18,259 bases of DNA from Desulfobacterales bacterium (GCA_007127175.1 SKZX01000017.1:1-18259), one strand, 5' to 3'. Counted from the first letter of the stretch, positions 1 to 7,965 are shown. A program made the numbers and translations. The notes: generated by a model from the letters alone, not told the origin.

Positions 1-1875
1 ATTTCAACCGGTTCCATACTCAACATTTACCGGATCAACAGAAATGTCCGGAGAATCGAATCCCTTTACAGGGAAAAGAACTATCACAACGCATCGGTGA
101 CGTACCATGTCGAGGAACTCCCCAACAACCAGGGGGATCTCAAATTTGAGATCGATGAAGGCAAAAAGGTGCGGATCCGTGAGATCGAAATCCGGGGCAA
201 CCACAGTTTTGACGATAAAACCCTGAAAAAGCAGATGAAAACATCCAAAAAGGGGTTTTTCTCATGGCTCACGGGTTCCGGTGAGTTGAAGCCGGATGTC
301 CTGGAGCAGGATGTCATGCGGCTGTCAGCCTTTTATTATACCAGGGGGTATGCCGAGGCGAGGGTGGCCGATCCGGAAATTACATTTGAAGGCGACTGGA
401 TCTACATTACCATCCGGATCGAGGAAGGGCCCCGTTTTGAGATGGGCACCGTGGATATTCAGGGGGATCTGATCATATCTCGCGAAGAAATGATGCAAAT
501 GATTTCCATAGATCAGGAGGCCTATTTCAACCAGGAGGTGCTGAGAGACGATATTCTGCTTCTCACGGACCTTTATGCGGACCAGGGATATGCGCGGGCG
601 GATATATTTCCGGAGACGCGCAGGCACCCGGACCGGGATGCCATTGACCTGGTTTTCAATATCCGCCGGAATCAGCCGGTGTATTTTGATGAAATCCACA
701 TTACGGGCAACACCAAAACCCGGGACAAGGTCATCCGCCGGGAGCTGCATGTTCATGAACAGGGGCTGTACAGCGCCAGCGGGCTCAGGCGGTCTGTGAG
801 GAACCTTTACCGGCTCGATTACTTTGAAGATATAGCCATCCAGACAGTGCCGGGGGAAACCCCTGACACGATGGACCTCCTGATCGATGTCGAGGAAAAA
901 CCCACGGGCAGTTTTTCCTTCGGTGCCGGTTACAGCGCCATTGACAAGCTGTATGTCATGACGTCCATCGAGGAGCGGAATTTTCTGGGGCGGGGGCAGA
1001 TCGTGGAATTGCGCGGGCAGATGGGCAGCCGCTCCCAGCAATTCTCCTTTTCCTTTACCGAGCCGTGGCTGTTTGACATTCCCCTTTCCGCGGGCGTCTC
1101 CGTTTACCGCTGGGAGCGGGATTATGATGAATACGAGAGGGATTCCAGGGGCGGCATGCTCCGGTTTTCATACCCGGTATTCGACTTCACCCGGGCATCC
1201 ATTGCCTATGGCTATGACTACAGCGAGGTCAGCAATGTCAGCCCGTTTTACGAGACGCGCATCGAGGAGGGGGTTTTCAAGACAAGCAGCATCACCACGG
1301 GCCTGACGTATGACTCCCGGGATCGCCGGATCAACCCGTCCGAAGGGTCCAGGCATCGCATCACCCACCAGTTTGCCGGGTTGGGCGGAAACGTCGGGTT
1401 CCACAAGGTGAGACTTGAGCTCGGACGGTATTTTCCGTTGTTCTGGGAATTTGTGTTTTATATCAATGCGGAAACCGGGTATGTTAGGGAAGCCGGCGGT
1501 AAGATGCTGCCCGATTATGAGAAGTTTTACATGGGGGGCATCAATACCATGCGCGGATTCAACTGGCGCGGGATCGCCGTCTTTGATGAGGAAGGCAGGG
1601 CGGTCGGCGGAGAAAAATCCGTTTTGTTCAATGCCGAGCTGATTTTTCCGCTGATCCCCCAGGCCGGGCTCATGGGCGTTCTTTTTCATGACACCGGGGA
1701 CGTGTATGCCAAGGATGACCCCATCGAACTGGATAACCTGCGGAAAAGCGCCGGTTTTGGCATTCGCTGGTTCTCGCCGCTGGGGCCGATCCGTTTGGAA
1801 AGGGGTTACATCCTTGACCGGAGAAAAGGGGAGCCCAGCGGAAGGTGGGAATTTTCCATTGGTGGAATTTTTTGA
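1..1875 (+). CDS. bamA: BamA, outer-membrane protein assembly factor (5' partial)
   Basis: Central Omp85 subunit of the BAM complex, which inserts beta-barrel proteins into the outer membrane. The frame is open from base 1, so the N-terminus (signal peptide, POTRA1 and part of POTRA2) lies outside the window; 624 residues are visible. They comprise the end of one POTRA domain, then three POTRA domains, each beginning with a 'V/F-x-I-x-G-x' strand (RIREIEIRGN, MGTVDIQGD, FDEIHITGN), and then the C-terminal barrel starting near FSFGAGYS. The barrel contains MRGF, the counterpart of the conserved (V/M)RGF motif of loop 6. The chain ends WEFSIGGIF, with the terminal aromatic residue expected of a BAM-recognised beta-signal. 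A GTG at position 97 is an internal codon, not the start. The skp gene follows after 29 bp. The identity is secure. Confidence 0.95.
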   Translation: MSTGSILNIYRINRNVRRIESLYREKNYHNASVTYHVEELPNNQGDLKFEIDEGKKVRIREIEIRGNHSFDDKTLKKQMKTSKKGFFSWLTGSGELKPDVLEQDVMRLSAFYYTRGYAEARVADPEITFEGDWIYITIRIEEGPRFEMGTVDIQGDLIISREEMMQMISIDQEAYFNQEVLRDDILLLTDLYADQGYARADIFPETRRHPDRDAIDLVFNIRRNQPVYFDEIHITGNTKTRDKVIRRELHVHEQGLYSASGLRRSVRNLYRLDYFEDIAIQTVPGETPDTMDLLIDVEEKPTGSFSFGAGYSAIDKLYVMTSIEERNFLGRGQIVELRGQMGSRSQQFSFSFTEPWLFDIPLSAGVSVYRWERDYDEYERDSRGGMLRFSYPVFDFTRASIAYGYDYSEVSNVSPFYETRIEEGVFKTSSITTGLTYDSRDRRINPSEGSRHRITHQFAGLGGNVGFHKVRLELGRYFPLFWEFVFYINAETGYVREAGGKMLPDYEKFYMGGINTMRGFNWRGIAVFDEEGRAVGGEKSVLFNAELIFPLIPQAGLMGVLFHDTGDVYAKDDPIELDNLRKSAGFGIRWFSPLGPIRLERGYILDRRKGEPSGRWEFSIGGIF

Positions 1876-1904
1876 TATTATCTCAAAATAATACAGGGGA
1901 AACG

Positions 1905-2435
1905 ATGAAAAGGATGGCAGGTGTATTCGCTTGGGTGATGATCGGGTTGATTGTTTTTTCAACGCCCGCTTTCGCGGCTGAAGCGGGACGGATAGGGGTT
2001 GTCGATTTTCAGCAGGTGCTGGTTGAGTCGGAGGCCGGAAAAGCGATGCAGGCGAAAATCCAGCAGAGAGGGCGCGCGATGGAGGCCGACTTAATGAAAA
2101 TGGGTGAAGAAATAGAGGCCATGATGCGCCAGCTGCAGCGGGACTCCATGGTGATGAGCGCCGAGCGCCGCGAGCAGTCGCAGAGGGAACTGGAGATACG
2201 ACGCTACGATTTCCAGACGATGCAGAAAAAATACCAGGCCGAGTTCAGGGAGATGGAGGTCACCATTCTCGAACAGCTAAGGGATGAAGTGCTGGAAATC
2301 GCCGAGTCAATCGGCAAACGGGAAGGCTACATGCTGATCATCGAAAGGGGGGCGGTCATTTATTTTCCGGCCGCACTCGATATGACGGACACGGTGATCC
2401 GGGAATACAATGAGCAGTTTGAGGGGGAGTTGTAG
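1905..2435 (+). CDS. skp: Skp/OmpH-family periplasmic chaperone
   Basis: Periplasmic chaperone that holds unfolded outer-membrane proteins for delivery to BamA. The 176-residue product starts with a typical signal peptide (MKRMAGVFAW, then a hydrophobic core) with likely cleavage after AFA. After it comes the OmpH strand GRIGVVDFQQVL, a long charged helical region (about residues 45-125) that would form the coiled-coil tentacles, and a closing segment YMLIIERGAVIYF. I chose the ATG at 1905 because AGGGGA lies just upstream and the signal peptide begins there; the longer frame from a GTG at 1845 would put unrelated residues in front of the signal and overlap bamA. The stop codon TAG lies inside the first unit of the heptad repeat array. 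The bamA-skp-lpxD order is classical. Confidence 0.92.
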   Translation: MKRMAGVFAWVMIGLIVFSTPAFAAEAGRIGVVDFQQVLVESEAGKAMQAKIQQRGRAMEADLMKMGEEIEAMMRQLQRDSMVMSAERREQSQRELEIRRYDFQTMQKKYQAEFREMEVTILEQLRDEVLEIAESIGKREGYMLIIERGAVIYFPAALDMTDTVIREYNEQFEGEL

Positions 2436-2520
2436 GTTGTAAGTTATAGGTTGTAAGTTGTAGGTTGTAAGTTATAAGTTGTAGGTTGTAAGTTGTAAGT
2501 TGTAGGTTGTAGGTTGTAAG
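2430..2520 (+). repeat. Tandem heptanucleotide array, 13 units of TTRTARG
   Basis: Thirteen uninterrupted 7-bp units fill these 91 bp. With A=TTGTAGG, B=TTGTAAG, C=TTATAGG and D=TTATAAG, the order is A B C B A B D A B B A A B. Units differ only by G/A transitions at positions 3 and 6. The plus strand contains no cytosine throughout, so its transcript can form almost no Watson-Crick hairpin. Because 7 is not a multiple of 3, TAG or TAA recurs in all three plus-strand frames. The first unit provides the TAG stop of skp. It is a simple-sequence array rather than CRISPR, having no spacers. Its function is unknown. Confidence 0.97.
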
Positions 2521-2574
2521 CGCAATGCGGCGGTTTCGTGGCGGAATTTATTGGAAAAGCCGGTATATCGACAA

Positions 2575-3648
2575 ATGAATGATAGATCAAAAACCGTATC
2601 GGTTTCTCACATTGCCGCGCTTATAAGCGGGGAAGTAATAGGCGATCCGGATAAACTGGTTTCCAGGGCAGCCGCTTTTGAACAGGCGGATGAGAGAAGC
2701 ATTACCTTTGGGGACAAGCCTGCCATCCTGAAAAAACTCGCAGACTGCCGGGCCGGTGCCGTGGTGGTGCCGGAAACCTTTGACGCGCCGTGCGCTGCAA
2801 CATTGATTCGGTGCAAACAACCCCGGCTGGCTTTTGCAAAGATAATGGAACTTTTTAACGCCCGGAAGCGGTCCATATCGGGCATCAGCGCCGCAGCAAT
2901 CATCGGGAGGGGTTTTGAGTGCGGAGAAGCGGTGGTCGTGGGGGGCAACGCCTTTATCGGGGAAAACGTCACCATGGGCGCCCGGGTGGTCGTCCACCCG
3001 GGCGTATACATTGGCGACGGGGTGCGTATCGGTGAGGACACCGAGATTTTCCCAAACGTGACCGTTATGGACCAATGCGTCATCGGAAGGCGCGTCATTA
3101 TTCATCCCGGCACGGTCATCGGCAGCGATGGATTCGGTTTTACGCCGGAAGGGGTCCGGCACCGCAAGATTCCCCAGACCGGAATCGTTGAGATCGAAGA
3201 TGACGTCGAAATCGGTGCGTGCAATACCATTGATCGCGCCACCTTTGGCCGGACCCTGATCGGGGAGGGGACGAAAACGGACAACATGGTGCATATCGCC
3301 CATAATGTGAGCATCGGGGCCCACAGCATCATCGTGGCCCAGGTCGGCATCGCCGGGAGTGCAACCATCGGCAGCCATGTGACCATTGCCGGGCAGGCAG
3401 GCATCGGCGGCCACCTCCAGATCGGCGACGGCGCGATCGTCGGACCGCAGGCGGGGGTGGCCCGGACAATCGCGCCGGGCAGGGTTGTGTCCGGAACCCC
3501 TGAAATGGATCACCGCACGTGGCTGCGGGTGCAGCGGGTGATCCCGCAGCTTCCTGAACTGAAAAAGCAGATCTTTGAACTGGAAAAAAGGCTCCGTTCC
3601 CTGGAAAAAGGGATGGATGCCCACAGTGATCCTTCATCGGATGAATAA
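2575..3648 (+). CDS. lpxD: LpxD, UDP-3-O-(3-hydroxyacyl)glucosamine N-acyltransferase
   Basis: Third committed enzyme of lipid A synthesis: it transfers a 3-hydroxyacyl chain from ACP to the 2-amino group of UDP-3-O-acyl-glucosamine in the cytoplasm. The product (357 residues; E. coli 341) has the uridine-binding N-terminal domain (SHIAALISGEVIGD onward), then many hexapeptide repeats of a left-handed beta-helix, and a C-terminal helix (LPELKKQIFELEKRLRSLEK) as in the LpxD trimer. The catalytic histidine is His243 in HIAHN. The ATG at 2575 fits the family's N-terminus, but no good ribosome-binding site precedes it; an in-frame TTG at 2551 would add 8 residues. It is separated from skp by the heptad array and followed 36 bp later by fabZ. 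Confidence 0.95.
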   Translation: MNDRSKTVSVSHIAALISGEVIGDPDKLVSRAAAFEQADERSITFGDKPAILKKLADCRAGAVVVPETFDAPCAATLIRCKQPRLAFAKIMELFNARKRSISGISAAAIIGRGFECGEAVVVGGNAFIGENVTMGARVVVHPGVYIGDGVRIGEDTEIFPNVTVMDQCVIGRRVIIHPGTVIGSDGFGFTPEGVRHRKIPQTGIVEIEDDVEIGACNTIDRATFGRTLIGEGTKTDNMVHIAHNVSIGAHSIIVAQVGIAGSATIGSHVTIAGQAGIGGHLQIGDGAIVGPQAGVARTIAPGRVVSGTPEMDHRTWLRVQRVIPQLPELKKQIFELEKRLRSLEKGMDAHSDPSSDE

Positions 3649-3684
3649 ACAATCGCCTTCGGCGGCCAATGACGGGACAGGGGC

Positions 3685-4122
3685 ATGACCAGACAATACG
3701 ATATCGATGCCATTTGCCGGATCCTTCCCCATCGCTACCCTTTTCTGCTGGTTGACAGGGTGCTCGAGGTCATACCGGGAGAGCGGATACGGGCGCTGAA
3801 AAACGTCACCATAAATGAGCCGTTTTTTTCCGGGCATTTTCCTGGCAACCCCGTCATGCCGGGTGTATTGATCATCGAGGGGATGGTGCAGGCCGGCGCA
3901 TTGCTTTTTTTTGAAACCCTGCCGGTGGATAAACACGACAACGTCTGTTTTTCCGGAATAGACCGGGCAAGGTTCCGGAAACCCGTTATCCCGGGAGACC
4001 AGCTTTTTTACGAAGTAGAAATTGTGCGCCGGCGGTCCCGTGCCATTATCATGAAGGCAACGACCGCCGTGGAAGGCGAATGCGTAGCTGAAGCCAGGCT
4101 CATGGCCATTATCGGGGGGTAA
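3685..4122 (+). CDS. fabZ: FabZ, (3R)-hydroxyacyl-ACP dehydratase
   Basis: Dehydrates 3-hydroxyacyl-ACP in fatty-acid elongation and so competes with LpxA and LpxD for the same hydroxyacyl-ACP, which explains its place between them. The 145-residue hot-dog-fold protein carries the N-terminal ILPHRYPFLLVDRV motif and the active-site segment HFPGNPVMPGVLIIEGMVQA, with catalytic His51 and Glu65. The length is normal for the family. The ATG at 3685 is preceded by a CAGGGG ribosome-binding site. Its stop TAA shares its last base with an ATG of lpxA (TAATG), suggesting translational coupling. Confidence 0.96.
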   Translation: MTRQYDIDAICRILPHRYPFLLVDRVLEVIPGERIRALKNVTINEPFFSGHFPGNPVMPGVLIIEGMVQAGALLFFETLPVDKHDNVCFSGIDRARFRKPVIPGDQLFYEVEIVRRRSRAIIMKATTAVEGECVAEARLMAIIGG

Positions 4123-4895
4123 TGATGATTCATTCAACAGCAATAATCGATCCAAAGGCCGAAATCGATGAAAACGTCACTGTGGGCCCATATGCCATTA
4201 TCAATAAAAACGTCTATATTGCATCCGGGACGGTTATCGGCTCCCACGCCACCATTGATTCCTACACGGATATTGGCCCGAACTGCCAGATTTTCCAGTA
4301 TGCGTCCGTGGGAACGGTCCCCCAGGCGGTCCGGTTCAAGGGTGAGGTCACGTACCTGAAAATCGGCCGCAATACCATCATACGGGAATTCGCCACGCTG
4401 AACCGGGGCACCGAATTCGGAGGCGGGGTCACCGAGATCGGTGAGGACAATTTCCTGATGGCCTATACCCATATCGCCCATGACTGCAAGACGGGCAAGG
4501 GGGTGATTATGGCCAACAACGCAACCCTGGCCGGGCATATCGTTATCGGCGATTATGTCATTATCGGCGGCCTGGTGGCCATCCACCAGTTTGTCCGGAT
4601 CGGAGAATATGCCTATATCGGCGGCAAATCCGCCCTGAGCAAGGATATCCCCCCTTACGTGATCGCAGCGGGCGATCGGGCGACCCTTCACGGACTGAAC
4701 AAGGTCGGGCTGCGGCGCCATCAGTTTTCCGAGAATACCATCAGCGAATTGAAACGGGCTTACCGGATCATCTTCCGGATCGGGCTGACGGTAAACGAGG
4801 CGGTGGAAAGGGTTCTGGCGGAGGTGGAAAACCTTCCGGAAGTCAAAAACTTCGTCAATTTTATAAAAAGCACCCAGCGGGGCATCACCCGTTAA
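4122..4895 (+). CDS. lpxA: LpxA, UDP-N-acetylglucosamine O-acyltransferase
   Basis: First enzyme of lipid A synthesis, acylating position 3 of UDP-GlcNAc (or of UDP-GlcNAc3N in some bacteria). The 257-residue protein is a hexapeptide-repeat beta-helix that aligns without gaps to the core of E. coli LpxA at an offset of five. Catalytic His120 (E. coli His125), His117, His139 (His144) and Gln156 (Gln161) are all present. The chain-length ruler position is Gly168 (Gly173), compatible with long (C14-like) acyl donors. Unlike E. coli, the Asp74 position is Ala69 and the His191 position is Arg186. Two adjacent ATGs exist (4122 and 4125); the second has better spacing from the GGGGGG upstream, so the start may be three bases later. 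Confidence 0.95.
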   Translation: MMIHSTAIIDPKAEIDENVTVGPYAIINKNVYIASGTVIGSHATIDSYTDIGPNCQIFQYASVGTVPQAVRFKGEVTYLKIGRNTIIREFATLNRGTEFGGGVTEIGEDNFLMAYTHIAHDCKTGKGVIMANNATLAGHIVIGDYVIIGGLVAIHQFVRIGEYAYIGGKSALSKDIPPYVIAAGDRATLHGLNKVGLRRHQFSENTISELKRAYRIIFRIGLTVNEAVERVLAEVENLPEVKNFVNFIKSTQRGITR

Positions 4896-4914
4896 ACAAC
4901 CCCGGCAGGGAAGA

Positions 4915-5763
4915 ATGGAAAACCCGGAGAAAAAGATCGGACTGATCGCCGGCAGCGGGCCCTTTCCCGTGCTCTTTGCGCAAAAAGCCCGGAATAAGGG
5001 GTATGCGGTTCATGCGGTGGGTTTTCACAACGAAACCGATCAACTGCTTTCGGCGCATGTGGCAGACATGACAACCCTTTATATGGGACAGCTCGGACGC
5101 CTGATCGGGTTTTTCAGGAAACGGGGCATCAAGACCGCTGTAATGGTCGGGGCCATCAACAAACCCACTTCCGTCATGAATATACGCCCGGACATCAAGG
5201 CGCTTTCCCTCTACGCACGGATGCGGAAAAACACCCATGATGACCGTATTCTGCGGGCATTTGCAGAAATTCTTGAAACAGAAGGCATCAAAATTTTTCC
5301 GTCGACGTTTCTTCTGCCGGAGCTGCTTTCGGAGAAGGGGTGCTGGACCCGCAGGCGGCCGACTCGCCAGGAGCTAAGCGATATGCGCCTGGGTTGGAAG
5401 ATGGCCAAGGAGATCGGCCGGCTCGATATCGGTCAGTGCGTGGTCGTTGGAAGCGGCATGGTGCTGGCGGTTGAGGCCGTGGATGGCACGGACAGCACCA
5501 TCCGGCGCGGGGGGGCGCTGTCCTCAGGGAATGGTGTCCTGGTAAAGGTTTGCAAGCCCACGCAGGATTTTCGGTTTGACGTGCCGGCAGTCGGTGTCCG
5601 CACCATTGAAACCATGCATGACGCCGGCGTAAGGGCACTGGCCATTGAAGCGGAAAAATCCGTTGTGTTCGACAAGGCGCAGATGGTGGATTCGGCGGAC
5701 CGATACAACATCGCCATTGTCGCCTTAACGGATGATGAAATGACTTCCAGGGGATCAGCATGA
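4915..5763 (+). CDS. lpxI: LpxI, UDP-2,3-diacylglucosamine pyrophosphatase
   Basis: Hydrolyses UDP-2,3-diacylglucosamine to lipid X (2,3-diacylglucosamine 1-phosphate) and UMP. It is the LpxI (former DUF1009) type described in Caulobacter and replaces the unrelated LpxH of E. coli. The 282-residue product has the family's N-terminal KIGLIAGSGPFP segment and the C-terminal domain with VVVGSGMVLAVEAVDGTD and VVFDKAQMVDSADRYNIAIVAL-type sequence. No LpxH-type metallophosphoesterase motif is present in the window, so this gene fills the step between LpxD and LpxB. The ATG at 4915 has a CAGGGAAG ribosome-binding site. Its stop overlaps the next gene's start (ATGA), which suggests coupling to the oxidoreductase. 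Confidence 0.93.
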   Translation: MENPEKKIGLIAGSGPFPVLFAQKARNKGYAVHAVGFHNETDQLLSAHVADMTTLYMGQLGRLIGFFRKRGIKTAVMVGAINKPTSVMNIRPDIKALSLYARMRKNTHDDRILRAFAEILETEGIKIFPSTFLLPELLSEKGCWTRRRPTRQELSDMRLGWKMAKEIGRLDIGQCVVVGSGMVLAVEAVDGTDSTIRRGGALSSGNGVLVKVCKPTQDFRFDVPAVGVRTIETMHDAGVRALAIEAEKSVVFDKAQMVDSADRYNIAIVALTDDEMTSRGSA

Positions 5764-6737
5764 AAACAGTGAGAAATAAAATCAGGGCCGGCGTCGTCGG
5801 CGTGGGTTACCTGGGCAGGTGGCATGCGGAAAAATATGCCGGGCTGGATCACGTGGACCTGGCCGGGGTTGCCGATGTGGACGGCGTGCAGGCGGCTTCT
5901 GTGGCCGAAAAGCTTGGCACACGCGCATATTCCGACTTCCGGGAACTGATCGGCAAGGTCGATGCGGTAAGTGTCGCCGTTCCCACGCCGCTGCATTACG
6001 AGGTGGCAAAGGCGTTTCTGGAAAACGGGGTAGACGTGCTCATTGAAAAGCCCATCACTACCACCGTGGCACAGGCCGACGAATTGATCGCCATTGCAGC
6101 TGAACACAATAAAATCATTCAGGTCGGGCACCTGGAGCGGTTCAACCCGGCGGTCCTGTCCGTCCGGGACCTGATCTCCGATCCCGTATTCATCGAGTCC
6201 AATCGGTTGAGCATATTCCAGCCCAGGGGGACCGATGTGAGCGTCGTCCATGATCTGATGATCCATGACATCGACCTGATCCTTCATTTCGTCAAGTCCC
6301 CCGTGCGCTACTGCCATGCGCTGGGTACCCCCCTGGTCACCGAATCCGTCGACATCGCCAATGCGCATATCGAGTTTGAAAACGGCGCTACCGCAAACGT
6401 TACCGCCAGCCGGATATCAGGGAAAACAGAGCGGAAAATACGGCTTTTCCAGAAAGACGGCTATATATCCATTGATTTTGCCAACCGGGCCATCACCCAT
6501 ATCCGCCGGGCGGGAGACGGCGAAGAAAACTGCCCGATTCCCGGGATGCACATGGAAAACCGAAGTTTTGAGCAGGCCGATGCGCTCCGGGAAGAAATCA
6601 TTTCTTTTGTGAGTGCGGTCGAAACCCGCGGTGCACCCGAGGTCACCGGCCGGATGGGGCGGGATGCCCTTGCCCTTGCCGTTGACATCATCCGGCAGAT
6701 CGATGGGGCCATGCAGCGGATGAAGGATCGACTGTAA
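5760..6737 (+). CDS. Gfo/Idh/MocA-family NAD(P)-dependent oxidoreductase (GnnA-like candidate)
   Basis: Sugar-type NAD(P)-dependent dehydrogenase of 325 residues. The Rossmann fold begins with AGVVGVGYLGRWHA, giving the GxGxxG dinucleotide motif at Gly14-Gly16-Gly19. The family's EKP motif is Glu96-Lys97-Pro98, followed by VGHLERFNP (residues 122-130) and the active-site HDIDL (His169, Asp172). Its substrate cannot be read from the sequence. It sits between lpxI and lpxB with a 4-bp ATGA overlap to lpxI, so a role on a UDP-sugar of the lipid A pathway is plausible. GnnA of Acidithiobacillus, in the same superfamily, oxidises UDP-GlcNAc at C3 for later transamination by GnnB. No aminotransferase is visible here, so the GnnA assignment stays a hypothesis. 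Confidence 0.85.
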   Translation: MKTVRNKIRAGVVGVGYLGRWHAEKYAGLDHVDLAGVADVDGVQAASVAEKLGTRAYSDFRELIGKVDAVSVAVPTPLHYEVAKAFLENGVDVLIEKPITTTVAQADELIAIAAEHNKIIQVGHLERFNPAVLSVRDLISDPVFIESNRLSIFQPRGTDVSVVHDLMIHDIDLILHFVKSPVRYCHALGTPLVTESVDIANAHIEFENGATANVTASRISGKTERKIRLFQKDGYISIDFANRAITHIRRAGDGEENCPIPGMHMENRSFEQADALREEIISFVSAVETRGAPEVTGRMGRDALALAVDIIRQIDGAMQRMKDRL

Positions 6738-6810
6738 GCGGCATGTGGGCAGGACATGCGATATGTGAAAAAGAAGAATTGACGCCTATGGCTCAACCCC
6801 GGTTAAGGAT

Positions 6811-7965
6811 ATGACTGCAGAAAAAATTTCACATGCAGCCAGGGTAATGATCATTGCCGGTGAAACCTCCGGGGATCAGCATGGCGCCCGGCTGGTTGCG
6901 GCCATGCGGAAAATAGACGACACCCTCGAATTTTTCGGCATCGGCGGGCCTTCCATGGAGCGCGAAGGGGTCGAGATCGTCGTGGATGCCGCAAGCCTTT
7001 CCGTGGTGGGCATAACAGAGGTTTTCTCCCGGGCCGCGGGCATTCTGAGCGGTTTGTCTGCGATCAAGGCCGCCGTTGCTCATAAGCGGCCAGGGCTTGC
7101 CATCCTGATCGACTTCCCGGATTTCAACCTGCATATGGCCCGGTATGTCAAGGGGTTTTCCATACCGGTGCTCTATTACATCAGCCCCCAGGTGTGGGCA
7201 TGGCGTTCGGGGCGGATCAAAAAAATCCGGAAATACGTTGACCGCATGGCGGTGATCCTCCCGTTTGAAAAAGGGTTTTACGAAGGGCACGGGGTGCCGG
7301 TCACGTTCGTGGGGCACCCGCTCATGGACCATTGTTTTGCAGGACCGGTAAAGCGGCATTCCGAGATGCCGGATGGGCGGGCGGCCATCGGCCTGCTTCC
7401 CGGCTCCCGGCCGCAGGAAGTGGTTCGGAACCTGCCCGTGATGCTTGCGGCTGGCAGTCGTTTGAACCGGGCAATCAGCGGCCTGGCCTTTGTCGTTTCC
7501 GTGGCGCCCGGCATAGACCCGCATACCGTATGGGAATACGTGCGCCCTTATATTGGCGTCATGGATATCAGCACGGCAGCCGGCGAAATTGGAGACCTGC
7601 TTTCCCGGTGCACCATGGCTATTGCGGCTTCGGGTACCGTCACCCTGGAAACAGCCATTTACGGCGTCCCCATGGTTATCGTCTACCATGTGTCACCTGT
7701 GAGTTACCTGCTGGGCCGCGCCCTGATCCGTGTGGACCACATCGGCCTGGCCAATATTATTGCCGGGGAGCGGGTCGTCCCGGAATTGATCCAGGGGGAG
7801 GCAACGCCGGAAAACATCGCCCGGGCGGTTAAGGCGATCCTCAATGACCCGGAACTGTATGCGGAAACACGGTCCAAGCTATGGATGGTAAAAGACCAGC
7901 TCGGGGATGCGGGCGCATCCGTCAGAACCGCGGGCATTGCATATTCCATGATGAAAAAAGCATAG
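6811..7965 (+). CDS. lpxB: LpxB, lipid-A-disaccharide synthase
   Basis: GT19 glycosyltransferase that condenses UDP-2,3-diacylglucosamine with lipid X to form the beta-1,6 lipid A disaccharide at the inner face of the cytoplasmic membrane. The 384-residue product has the N-terminal GETSGDQHGA motif (residues 17-26), FFGIGGPSMEREG, LIDFPDFNLHMARY, ISPQVWAWRSGRIKKI and FVGHPLMD. The C-terminal nucleotide-binding half carries LLPGSRPQEV and SGTVTLETAIYGVPMVIVY. Length is typical (E. coli 382). The ATG at 6811 is preceded by AAGGAT. A 73-bp spacer separates it from the oxidoreductase; I see no convincing promoter or terminator in it. Confidence 0.95.
   Translation: MTAEKISHAARVMIIAGETSGDQHGARLVAAMRKIDDTLEFFGIGGPSMEREGVEIVVDAASLSVVGITEVFSRAAGILSGLSAIKAAVAHKRPGLAILIDFPDFNLHMARYVKGFSIPVLYYISPQVWAWRSGRIKKIRKYVDRMAVILPFEKGFYEGHGVPVTFVGHPLMDHCFAGPVKRHSEMPDGRAAIGLLPGSRPQEVVRNLPVMLAAGSRLNRAISGLAFVVSVAPGIDPHTVWEYVRPYIGVMDISTAAGEIGDLLSRCTMAIAASGTVTLETAIYGVPMVIVYHVSPVSYLLGRALIRVDHIGLANIIAGERVVPELIQGEATPENIARAVKAILNDPELYAETRSKLWMVKDQLGDAGASVRTAGIAYSMMKKA

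Noticed and set aside
325..1041. 238-codon open frame antisense to bamA
   Set aside because: No domain or ribosome-binding site was seen; it is explained by the GC-rich coding strand of bamA.
1845..1904. Longer skp start (GTG at 1845)
   Set aside because: It adds residues before a well-formed signal peptide and overlaps bamA; the ATG at 1905 has its own ribosome-binding site.
2430..2520. CRISPR array
   Set aside because: The units are 7 bp and contiguous with no spacers; this is a simple tandem repeat.
2430..2574. Promoter for lpxD within the repeat array (TTGTAA/TATAAG resemblance)
   Set aside because: The similarity to -35/-10 boxes comes from the repeated TTRTARG unit itself and occurs in many registers; nothing marks one as real.
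2587..3624. 345-codon open frame antisense to lpxD
   Set aside because: Low-complexity His/Asp/Gly-rich translation with no recognisable domain; it mirrors the codon bias of lpxD, which has clear motifs.
5433..6368. 311-codon open frame antisense to lpxI and the oxidoreductase
   Set aside because: It crosses two well-supported plus-strand genes and encodes nothing recognisable.
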